A stretch of DNA of 14,162 nucleotides from Tetmemena sp. SeJ-2015 (lineage: Eukaryota > Ciliophora > Spirotrichea > Sporadotrichida > Oxytrichidae): contig JAJKFJ010009995.1 in NCBI GenBank assembly GCA_027382625.1, forward strand, positions 1-14,162. Direction: 5' to 3'. The notes under the pieces are model-generated. The model did not search any database. It was given only the letters and a program-made list of their open reading frames with translations, and was not told where the DNA came from. The position numbers and the translations under genes were made by a program. Shown one piece after another: positions 1 to 10,200 of the stretch (within the stretch, counting starts at the first letter, position 1; each line of letters opens with the position of its first letter).

Positions 1-165
1 TTCTGTCGATCTGAGTCCAATTATTCTGGCACGGGTCTATATTTATCCTGCATATAGGAGAAGACTTTCAGTGTCTGAGCTTTGATTTATTTCTGCAATT
101 TTGACTTCACCCCTGATTCTTACAATAATTCGCTAAGCAGCCTAACAACTTTATTCAAGATCTTC
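1..165 (-). CDS. Possible MDS of a second gene, cut by the window edge
   Basis: A minus-strand frame open across the left edge encodes IIVRIRGEVKIAEINQSSDT, then ESLLLYAGQIQTRARIIGLR. It is less AT-rich than the sequence after about 165. The frame extends upstream to TGA near 238. Nearby, another frame starts MTICPLCSLQNK at about 238, which may be the true start in an earlier segment. No family recognised. Confidence 0.45.
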
Positions 166-344
166 ATGTCGAAATAAGTAATGTCTTAAAATAATTTGAC
201 ATTTTATTTTAGAGTGAGCAGAGAGGACAGATAGTCATTTTACAAAATTTGTTAAATACAACTCATCAATTCCGATTTTAGAGTAATTTATTCAAGAATC
301 ATACTCCAACAATCTAGGTAAGCGTAATTTATACATCACTAATA

Positions 345-410
345 AATACTGTAAAAGTAGATAAGAAGGATACCAAGAAGGACTTGAGCGCAGAGATAGA
401 GCAAACATAA
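345..410 (+). CDS. Possible short coding island, VKVDKKDTKKDLSAEIEQT
   Basis: A plus-strand frame gives a charged, helix-like peptide in a local GC-rich island. Borders and strand are uncertain (the minus strand is also open). It could be an MDS of another gene or chance. Confidence 0.25.
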   Translation, partial: NTVKVDKKDTKKDLSAEIEQT

Positions 411-479
411 AAAAACTCAATTTTTAAAATGACTAGTTTTGTAATTCCATCCATGCACTACGAGTGTTATTTTCCTATC

Positions 480-1090
480 CTGTATAATTATAAGCAGTTT
501 ATTTATGAACTAATAGACATCTAATCACGCATTCATATTCATCCTACAATTATTACATTAAACTCCCAAAAACTGCAAAACATAATTATATAATTATATC
601 GCAATTATAAAGTATAAAGTAAGTTCAATATTTAAGCCATGAACTCTTATTTCAACTGATAACAATTTACAACACTTAATATATTTTCTTTCTATTTGGA
701 CTTTCATTTACATTTTGACTAGAAATAACCACGAGTAATAGTTTTTATTAATAATTTGATAAATATAGTAAAATTAAATTAATAAATGATTAAATTCTTT
801 CATAAATTTTACAATACTAGGTATTAAGAATCATTCCCAGCATTTACATTAAAATTAAATTATATTTAAATGTATATATAAATAAATTAAATGATTGCTA
901 CGCTATTCAAAGAGCCACCGAAATATATATCACCATTCCCATTCTAATTTTGAACTACAGCATAAAAATATAGATATGAATTTATTGCATAATTAAAAAA
1001 TTAAACTAAGTCAATTAATTTTAATTTTAATTCTTTCGAAGGAATGGGTTTTAAAATTTAAAGTGTGAATTCATAAAGTATTCAAAAAAT
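480..1090. other. AT-rich region with no gene seen
   Basis: Very AT-rich. No coding-like island except a weak GC rise at 895-960. No repeat recognised apart from the adjoining TIR. Confidence 0.5.
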
Positions 1091-1118
1091 AATTAATACG
1101 AATGCTTTATCGTGAATT
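1091..1118 (+). repeat. Left terminal inverted repeat
   Basis: Begins AATTAATACGAATGC and ends TTATCGTGAATT. It is the inverted complement of 2122-2149 except one base (C versus A at the 15th position). Confidence 0.85.
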
Positions 1119-1129
1119 TTTTTTCTCTA

Positions 1130-1565
1130 AAAAAATAACTGGTATTTATTTGCACTTTCTATAAATGGAGTTTTTTTACTTAATTTGCAAATTTCAAAAG
1201 AATAGTTTTAATCTGCTTCTTTGGGTAGTTTTATTTATCTCTTTACTCTCTCGTGTATTAGCTTGGCTTTTTAAACTCTAGAGAGCCTTCCACTTCTCGA
1301 AGTTTAACTCTCACTGACTTTTTAATGCTTCATCTCAATCCATATCGAGTTCATGCATATTTTGCGCTGATATGTTTCTGATCCTTTTTCAATTCTCATC
1401 TTATGTAAAAGGCAGTCCACATTGAAATTTCTTTTGCCTCCAATCCTTGCTCTGTCCAGAACCTTTTGCTACACTTACGCACAGTTTGGATCCTAATAAA
1501 AGAATGGAAAGAATGGTGTCTTGTCAGAAGGTCATTACTGGAATTCTTGAGTACGCACTAATTAA
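1130..1565 (-). pseudogene. Broken ORF of the TIR element, 3' part
   Basis: One frame (about 1399-1560) encodes TVRKCSKRFWTEQGLEAKEI and SMWTAFYIR before TGA. A second frame overlaps and continues (about 1130-1420) with KMRIEKGSETYQRKICMN, SRSGRLSRVQKAKLIHERVK and FEICKLSKKTPFIESANKYQ, running into the left TIR. The basic, helix-rich composition fits a DNA-binding or transposase part, but no catalytic motif is visible. Confidence 0.5.
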
Positions 1566-1628
1566 CTCGCCAATTCGCACCAATGACCTCCAATTAGCAC
1601 CATCTACCTCGCCAATTCACAACAACCT
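1566..1628 (+). repeat. Three imperfect ~21-bp tandem repeats
   Basis: Units begin CTCGCCAATTCGCACCAA (1566), CTCCAATTAGCACCATC (1588) and CTCGCCAATTCACAACAA (1608). They lie inside the TIR element between the two broken ORF parts. Confidence 0.6.
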
Positions 1629-1681
1629 ACAAGCTGATTTGCACCTCAGCCTCTCTATACCAAGCAAGATTATTTCTATTT

Positions 1682-1970
1682 TCAGTAGTTGTGTATTATC
1701 ACCTCCTTCGATTCGGCTGCATTCTAGTGAGCATAGGGTCTCCTGCACCAATAATTCCCTGATTTAGTTTCAATTTCTGATATCATTTGGAAAGCTTTAC
1801 TCCACCCTTTTTGGCCTTCTCGAGTTGCACCCTGGAACGCCATTGTTTTTGCAAACCACTTTGCTGAAGCCACAAGTGAATCAGAGTACTCCTCACGAGC
1901 TTTGCAATGTTGCATCTTTCAGTCAACTTACGCATTCTACCCATAAAGATCTTTTTCGGGCTCAGTTTGT
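1682..1970 (-). pseudogene. Broken ORF of the TIR element, 5' part
   Basis: Two overlapping minus-strand frames look coding: SPKKIFMGRMRKLTERC upstream, then CKAREEYSDSLVASAKWF, TMAFQGATREGQKGWSKAF and QMISEIETKSGNYWCRR, ending at TGA (1682-1684) with one TAG read as Gln. The switch of frame near 1915 points to a frameshift or lost segment. Amphipathic, Lys/Glu-rich. I recognise no domain. A transposase is inferred only from the TIR context. Confidence 0.5.
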
Positions 1971-2121
1971 GATAAGTAGCTCAGAGAATGATAGTAGCTG
2001 ATACCCTAGCATAGTCAATCTCGAGATTTATTTATCTTTCCATTTTCGTTTTACAGATCTCAAAACCCAAATATAATTAAAGAGCTATTAATTAATCAGT
2101 CGTTATTTTAAAGTAAAAACG

Positions 2122-2149
2122 AATTCACGATAAATCATTCGTATTAATT
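2122..2149 (-). repeat. Right terminal inverted repeat
   Basis: Inverted copy of 1091-1118 with one mismatch. Confidence 0.85.
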
Positions 2150-4146
2150 CTATAACGTTTAAATATTTAAGCCTTGGCCATTTAATTTAGACATAGAATA
2201 AAGCAAAAAGAAGATTGGCTTATTCAAATAATTAAAAGAGGATCACTATGTAGAATATTTATTAAGCAAAATAAATAATTTTGATTTGATACCAATCAAG
2301 ATACTTAATGAGGTCATAAATATTTATTATATTTTTTAATATAATTAAAATGGATTTACTAATTTTTGATAATATTAATTAGTTCGCATTTATTTCACTG
2401 TCTTTAGGAGTGATAATAAAAATTAATTTAGAGATCAATTATTGATACCATCCGTTATAGTCTCCAATCCATAAAATCTTGGAAATTAATTTTACTTGTA
2501 GCACTCATCCCCATTGGACACCTAAGAAAAGTTTTAGTTTTACATCAATTTAAATTTCATAAGTAAATTATTTATAATTATGAATATAATTTAAATTATT
2601 TTTGCCAGAAAAAAAAATATTTAAAAAGTATATTTAACCTGGTATCTTAAAATAAAATAATAAATAAATTAGCTCAAGATAATACTCTAATAAATAGTAT
2701 TTCTTTTTTTCTGATATAAAATAATTAATAAATTCATATCTAATCGACAATAAAATTACATTTATTCAACAATTTTTAATACGAAAATAAAAAAAAATTT
2801 ACTTTTAATTGAGATATAGTTTTTTAAATTTATTCGCAGCTTCTTCAAACTTAATACTTTATACTATGAGAAAATATGCCACCATTATGTTTTTCAAATT
2901 TCATTAGTTTAATCTTATCGAATACTTAATAAAAAAATTTGGTGCAATAATATATCGCTATTAAATTATAATTTAATGTTATCAATGTAGCATACTTTGA
3001 GGCAGAGAGCAATTAAAATGATGAGAATGAGCAATGATGAATTATTTTCTAGTCTTAAAATTCTCTTTGACGGATTTGAAATTCCCATTGTTCCCAATTA
3101 ATTAAAGGGGAGAGAAAGATAAATTAAAGTTATTCCACTTTTTCTATTATAAAATCAATCTTTATTTTTGTATAAAATCGATAATAATCATAATTATTTT
3201 GATATTTTTTGTCCCTTTATATATTAAAAATCTAAATACAAATATTAAGTTTAAAATGCTTTTATAAATAAATTTTGAAAATATTTGATTTTATTATTAT
3301 CAATACAGTAGTATTCCTTTGTATTTGGTTTTCTATCGAATTCAGACTTCTTACTTTAAATTGTTTAAGATTAAGATATAAACAGTGACAAGTAAACAAA
3401 ATTTACTAAAAAATATAATAATAAATAATGCTCTCTGAATAAGTTGTATTTTCCTATTCGCATTTTGGAATAACAATTACTCTCTAAGTATTTTAAGATA
3501 ACCCTAAAAATAATCTTCAATTTTGAGCTTTGCGAATTTAATAAACTCTTTTATAAAAAATTTAAATATATTTTACTTTCTATAAATTTTGCTTAAAATG
3601 ACAATTTTGAAAATTTTTAATAAAAATGAGGGAGATTAAATTTCATTCTTCCAAAAATTAAATAATAAATTGAGTTGATATCTTAGTGAGAATTTGTTGT
3701 TTGTTAGTTTTTATATAAGTTGATAATTAATTAATCAACACAAATTTTAATATTCTATAATAAAAATTAGACTTTAAAGTTTTGTTGAACAGATTACAAT
3801 AATAGAGCATTGCCACAATATTAACTTTTTATTAAGCCTGCAAATATTCATCGACTTTATTTAACCAATCAATTACTTTTATCGCATAAGTATAAGCCAA
3901 ATAAAATGCATATTTATTTTAACAGAGGAAAATATTTGCAATAAGAGAGATAGACATCTTAAAATAATATACAATCAGTTTATCTAATTAAATTAAACTT
4001 AAAGCATATGAATATCACACTAAGTGTGATTTAGCTCTCATTAATATTCAAATTCATTGTTAAAACCGTCATAAATATTGAAAGATCATAAAATCAGTTT
4101 AATGAAAGATATAAATATAAAAAGTTTATTCAATATTTATAATCTA
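2150..4146. other. AT-rich region between the TIR element and the gene
   Basis: About 2 kb of AT-rich DNA. The lower part next to 4147 may include the 3' UTR and telomere-addition site of the gene. A plus-strand stretch at 3018-3100 (SNDELFSSLKILFDGFEIPI) is mildly protein-like. Nothing else stands out. Confidence 0.5.
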
Positions 4147-4263
4147 TCAAGGGATGTATTTGTTGTAAATTTATTATTGCTCAGGTATTATTTCATTTTA
4201 GAAAATATCATACTCCTTCGGTTTATTAGACATATCATATGCCCCTAATTATTCCTGGCCTTC
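4147..4263 (-). CDS. Last MDS: C-terminal end of the tail with TGA stop
   Basis: Reads from pointer GAAGG (4259-4263) through a Glu/Gln/Tyr-rich tail that includes GAYDMSNKPKEYDIF and ends NKYIP-TGA at 4147-4149. The frame is continuous with the upstream MDS once 4264-4440 is removed. The DNA is less AT-biased than its flanks. It probably continues as 3' UTR to an unmarked telomere-addition site below 4147. No C4A4-type telomere sequence is present, as expected for germline DNA. Confidence 0.6.
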
Positions 4264-7200
4264 AAAATTAATATAAATGTAAATTTTAAAATCTGATGAT
4301 ATATCTTTTGAGTCTTTCTGTTCTATAAAATAAATATGCATTCATATTCCCTTTTCATGGGAGCTTTAGTAAATAATTATTTATAAACATTAATGTTAAT
4401 AGCTTTTATAAAATTCTAAAAATTAGGTGTTCTATCCTTCTGAAATATTATTGGATTTAAACTGCAAAATCTTAAATAAATTAAAGTCTCTTTATTATAA
4501 TTATTGTTTAGTGTAAGGGAAATAGTCAAATTCAGTTTCCTAGATAGTTAGCTCTGAGTTATTATCATTTAAAAAGCTTGTAGGAATATCATATTATTTG
4601 ATTATTTGAGTTTATTTTTGTGGGTTTTTTAACCCTAATGCCTGCCAAAGCATGTCCGTTTTCATTTTAAATTCTTTATCATATATAAAAACTGAAAATA
4701 AATTATGCTCTTTATCAAGAGGACTGCCTTTAAATTGAACATCGATAAATTAAGAAGTTGTGTGAATAGTTCGCTTTGCGAAAACCTTTTTGAAATAGGC
4801 TGTAATTCGCTTTTTAAAAAGCCTCCTCATCAAGCTAGAAGACTTTAAATGAACCACCTTCAGAAGAGAAGCAATTATAATTGAGAAATTAGCAAGTAAG
4901 TAAAATATAGTCAGAGCTATTGGCAGCCAGCCCAGAGAGTAAAACAAATCGAAATCCAAATTGTTTGCATCAGTGAAGATATAGTACGAGTAGCAGCATA
5001 TCAGAAATGCACCTTCAAAATTATTTTCATTATAATGCTGTCAGCATCCATTTTGCCTTACTGGATAGAAATTATATTTACAGCAAGAAGCAAGTTTTTT
5101 TTTTTTAAAACTACTTTAAAAAATTAGAAAGCTGATGACCGAGAAAGATCCCTATTATTTCTTTCAACTATCTCATTAATGTTTTTAGCACACTTTTGCG
5201 TTTACAGTACATATATTTAGGATGACGGACTAGACTTTTGTCCTTCTTAGTCCAGATTTTATAGAAGCAAACTCATCATTTTTGAAAATGAGGGCTGAAC
5301 GGATAATATGATTAAAATATTATATTCGTTGAAGGCCTCAAGATAGTTTCTGTTTTTCAGGTAATAAGGCTTAAATTTCATGATGTAAATTATATTTGAA
5401 ACTGACAGCAGTATTTGCAACGATATTTGAATACCTTCATTCTCATCCAGAAAGATCATTATCAAAGCATAAAAAAGCCTTCTAAAAATCTATAAAACCC
5501 AAAAATTAGCTTTAATCCAATTTTCGATAAACTTAATTCATTTTAAACAAAATCTTGATGATTAAAATTATGGGATTTATCTAATTCTTCAACAAGAGTA
5601 GCTACTTAAGAGGGCTTGAACTGTGTGAAAATGAGCTTGTCTTAAATGAACATATAGTGTATTATAAGATTAATTAAAATTTTTGAAGTTATAAGAGTAA
5701 AGCCTGGGATGCATAGGACACAAATTGAAGTGCAAATTATAGAAAAAGCAGCTCCTGAAAGATCTCCGTCTAAAATAAATACATCTATAGCTTAGAATTT
5801 AAAAGAAATCAAAGATTGTCTTAAAAAATTAAGTGAGATTGGAGCTCTTGAAGTGTTCTCTTTTTTTCATTTGATGTCGATCTAGCTCGAAACCCTATGA
5901 TTTTATTAAAGAGCTTCTTATTGAAGATTTGAAATTGAATCCATCAATAATTTTATGCTTTACGTATTTATCTTGAATAAACTATTCTCTTAAATGAGTT
6001 CCACCACCTGCAAACTTCAATATATTAATTCTTGAATTTAATATATTTCCAATAGTGTAATGAACTATAAAAATGACCACAAATTTAAATGCCTCTTATT
6101 GATTTAAACCAATAGCTTCTGGTTTAATTCAGTCATCAAATAAATTATTATTAGCTATAATTACCAGCGTAGTTTATTTAAGTTAATTAGAGAGCATAGT
6201 ATAAGCTCCAAGTAGGATTAAGAAAAGTAAAGTTTTAAAATTTAAGATTCAAGTATAAATCTCAGAATCAAGTTGTAATGAAAAGTATCTCGAAATCTCA
6301 AATTTAAATTTATAATTTAATCTGCCTTGAAGATCTCTCCACCTATAAAGTAATTATAATTCTAATTCTTACTTGAAGAATTTAACTTATAAGTTACTTT
6401 TTAAATATAATTTAGGCATGTTCAGTATCATGCCAAATAAAAGGGATGTGGCTACCAAAATCGTCATGTAGAAGAGTAATCAAACAAATTATATTTAAAA
6501 GTGTTTTCTAAAAATTTAATCCAAGATTCTTGATTGAGTTAGTTGACTAGTATCCAGCAAAATCAAATTAATCGTTCTGAGGCTCGTCATCATAATCGTT
6601 GAAATCGTAAATTTGATCACTTATGCCATCAACGTTGAATTAAATTGTACAAATATTAAAAGCTATATTTGAAGAACTGAAAATTTGAGACTGAGAGAAT
6701 GAAAAGGTAAAAGAATCTAGTGTTGGGAGGCAAGATAATATTCATCATGGGCAGATGTGTAATCAATTGAAAAGAGCCGATCATGCCCCATAAGTACTAC
6801 AAGCTTTAACTCCTATAGAAGTTTAAGAATAAATCATAAAGTTACATTAAAATCGATATCAGGATGTTTCCACTCATCACTATTTCAAAGGACTTCCCTG
6901 AGGAATCCACCATTAACAATAAAACCATTAACTTTAATAATTATTAAAGTTCATTTTGATTGACATGATGGCCTCCTATTAAGCTTCGAGAAATGTAAAA
7001 TGGTATAAACTTACACTTGGAAAGCTAAGGCTAAATTTCTTTTGAAATTTCATAGTTCTACTTAATTATCACTAACTTGTTTGCACTGATAAAGAAATAC
7101 ATATTCTCAAATTTATTATCTCAAATTATAGACTTAAATAGTTCTAGACAAATTGAACAGAAACTTTATCCCATTCCTAAAAGAAATTGTTGTTTACGAT

Positions 7201-10200
7201 TAAACTTACATAAAAGAGTGATATATTCGAGGGATTTGGAAAAGTTATAATAAAAATCAACTATTTTTAAGTAAGCTGTAGACCAATTTTGTTGATTGAC
7301 ATATCTGTTATGTTATACTGCACTTTACTTCTAGTTCCATTTTGAATTAGAGATATCTCAATTAAATATATAATTTTATAAATCTGCAAGGATTAATTCA
7401 TTCTAGTAGTGAAGTTTGCAGGGATGCGTAGATTAGTATCGAAAATAATAGTCATATAGCCCTAAAAGTCTATGCTTTTAATTTTAGCTCGAATGCCTCC
7501 ACCCAGAAATGCTATTTATTTGTTTATCTATTTTAAAAGTAGTGTTAAGTGAGAGTTTTTCTTCATCTGAGATCTCTGGAGCAACAATGTCTATTCCTGT
7601 TACCACATTTAAGTAAAATGTGTATTAAGTTTTAAGAGAGTTAAAAGGATATACATAATTTTATAATTGCTTTTTGTAAATGGATGGTCATCTTGCAATG
7701 TGAGTACTATTTTATACTCTCCAACCATAGAACTGCCAGGCTTGAACACTAATTTTAAATCAGCATTATTTATATTTTTATTTATGGTCTGTTGAAGTTT
7801 CTGAGAGAAAACTAAAAACAATAGCCATACCGAAATTGCAAGTTAGGGTCACATTATCTCCGTTATCGTCTATTAAACTTTATTAAGATAGTATTTAAAT
7901 ATAAATGTTAGTAAATAATTTATATCTGGAAGTATATAAATGCTTTGAACACCAATTTGGGCTGATTAATTTTGAATAGATCTCATGAAAACAGGTGCAA
8001 TATTTCCTCCTTGGAAATTATCTTTTAAGAGTAATTTTAATATAGCTGAGAAATTTAGTTGAAATATTTTAATGAAAATTTAGAGATCTTTATAAGCGTT
8101 TGTCTTAATTTATCTTATAATAGACAGAACAAGTTAATGGTTAAGGGAATTAACAACCCCTAACGGGCATATAATACTTAATCGATTTAAAGTAATTCAC
8201 AGGCGTAACTCCTTGATCAGTTGTGCCACGTCACCATGAAAGCCCAACGTCAGACAGAACAAGTTAATTTTATGAAAACGATAAGAGTTAAAGTTATGAA
8301 ATTTAGTTATCATTTTTGAGAAAGCTCAAATGATAAAAATAATTTTTTTAAACTATTCATTTAAATTTGAGGATAAATTGAGATTGAAATGCAATTGCAT
8401 TTATTTATTATTTGAATAAAATAACACTTGATTAACTAAATCTAGTTCACTCATATAAATTATTGACACTCACCTTGAATACAAAGTTATAAGTATAGTT
8501 TGCAATTGGAACGCTGTACTGTTAAAACATTACATATACAGTGGCTACATAATCTCCTACGTATGTCTTCTTATTCAAATATATAATTACTAATATATTC
8601 GTGTAAAATGCAAAATACCAATTCCCGCTAACAGTATCTTAGAATACCTAAACTATACCTGGAAAATATTATTAGTTAGAGTAGCTTATTTATGCTTGAT
8701 AGATATTAAGAATTTTAAATTATAAAAATAAGACTGAATTAGTGTTAAATTTAAACCAATTATTCTGGCAATAGAGGCATTGCACTAGCTATAGTTTGTA
8801 AGAATAATAGGAAAATCCAGGAATTTTTTTCCTTCACCAATATATATAAATCTAATTAATTTGGTAATCCACTGACTCAAATAAATCTGGGTTGAATTTA
8901 TAAATAGGATAGTGATTGATGTTCATATAAGTGCATTTGTTCCAAATTTTGAAATCAAAAGTTACATCCAATTCGTAGGGACCAGGATCATCATAGTTCA
9001 TGTCAAATACTGATTTAACGGTGCACTTCTCGGTCTTAGTAAAAGTCAATTATTGTTTTAAAAAAATAATAGTTATTGCAAATAAAAATCTTATATTATA
9101 CAACTAATTTGTTGTTAGTTTAAAGCCTTAATAGCTTTCCTAATGAATGAAAATTAGAAGAAAATTTGTTTTTCCATTAATATGTGAGGTTCAGTTAAAA
9201 ATAAATTAGTGAGACATTTTATTTTATCCAAAAGCACCCAAAGAACGCAAAAACTCTATAGGAGGACATAATGATTTTTACTTTCACAAGTTTGATTATA
9301 TTAAATTTATCCCCTTGGTTTGAAAGGTTTTCTAATTCATAATTGAAATTTAATCTTAATTAAATTTTATTACTTTTAGAATAGTTGTTCTTAAAGCTAC
9401 TAGAAATATAATATAGCTGAAAATTTAATTAAAATCGGTGATTAATTAAAATAATAAATGCAGGATTGCAACTTCGTGTCAGTCGAAATCGCTCAAACAG
9501 CCCTCGATCTGTAGCTTATTCGATAGCTTATCAAAAATTAAAATGAGTTTCTTCTTTAATCATCTTTACTGTACCTCTCAATCAATAGAAATGATGCGCG
9601 CAAATTCCTAGAGGCCAAATATCTGAATTGAATAAAATTGTGTCGCTTATAATTCTAGGCATTATGGTCCCACACAAAAATTTCAATGATAAAAATTTCA
9701 AAGAATTTGATGCTGAATCGAATGGTGTAATAATTATTTTAATTGTACACACTTCAACTGCGGCTGATTTATTCCATTTTAATTTAATATATAATTTAAA
9801 TCTCTTTTTTATTAAATTCTCAGCTATATTAAGAAGGAGTGAAAGTCAAGGTAAAGTTGTAAGGCATAAAAAAGGGACTACTTTCTAAAAGTGTTGAACT
9901 AAAATATAATAATTTTGCAACTCAGAATTTCAGTGGAACAACTAGTTCCTGATTGAAACTAAATGATCTAAAAATAGCTGCTTATCCCATCAAAAATAAT
10001 ATTGTAATGTTTTAATCGTCACAGTAGGGAAGTGTAAATATTCCCACATACACTGAGCACTCGTACCCTTATATAAATATTTTTATTTTCCTATGAAGCA
10101 AATTGCGTTATCGATTTCTGGATTTGTCTTAAATATTGAAGTGTTTTGAGTGTATGCATAAATCCTAAAAAGAAAATTGTCAATTATTTAATTCAAATAA

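Larger units (their letters stand above)
1091..2149 (-). mobile_element. TIR transposon, about 1.06 kb, degenerate
   Basis: Bounded by 28-bp terminal inverted repeats, 27/28 identical, with weaker similarity continuing inward (T-rich then AAAATAAC). The interior is GC-richer than its surroundings and carries a frame-broken minus-strand coding sequence along almost the whole length. Each TIR includes TTAA (1093-1096 and 2144-2147) and TA (1097-1098 and 2142-2143), so a TTAA or TA target duplication is possible, but palindromic ends make this undecidable from one copy. The transposase family is not recognised. No C4A4 telomere-like ends, so it is not a TBE-type element. Confidence 0.7.
8021..8471 (-). 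other. Long IES of about 450 bp carrying a SINE-like insertion
   Basis: Lies between the MDS ending ...YTYNFVFKV and the one starting near NFQGGNIAPVF. It contains AT-rich DNA and the SINE-like element 8139-8251. Exact borders are not resolved because only 2-3 bp in-phase repeats were found. A GTGAGT at the upstream border leaves open that an intron also meets this junction. Confidence 0.6.

Noticed and set aside
1447..1767. Plus-strand ORF of 106 codons inside the TIR element
   Set aside because: The opposite strand gives longer, more protein-like sequence across the whole element. The plus-strand product is Ser/Pro/Leu-rich, typical of an antisense shadow.
5791..6150. About 100 codons open on the minus strand within the long IES (contains GGGTHLREQF), as a possible IES-encoded gene
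   Set aside because: With only TGA as stop in AT-rich DNA, open stretches of this length are common. It lacks a start, a recognisable domain and any composition shift.
7246..7385. Idea that IES lengths are selected to be multiples of three
   Set aside because: Among about 21 resolved or proposed IESs, eight are multiples of three, close to the one third expected by chance.
8139..8251. A functional tRNA gene
   Set aside because: Acceptor, D and T stems do not pair, and the segment between anticodon loop and T loop is too short. Target duplications and a second copy make it an element.
17..8770. 15-bp identical word CCAATTATTCTGGCA at 17-31 and 8756-8770, both in coding-like minus-strand sequence and the same phase, as if a pointer of a scrambled gene
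   Set aside because: In a 14-kb AT-rich window a few such 15-bp matches are expected by chance. The protein continues plausibly to 8596-8660 without leaving the locus.
9230..9275. MSSYRVFAFFGCFW as signal peptide and start of the gene
   Set aside because: The same frame upstream encodes a cadherin-like opening (FNYELENLSNQGD), and strong coding islands continue for 3 kb further upstream, so this Met is probably internal.
9628..9888. Plus-strand ORF of 86 codons
   Set aside because: It overlaps minus-strand coding islands that have protein character, starts at a non-ATG codon and has no family features.
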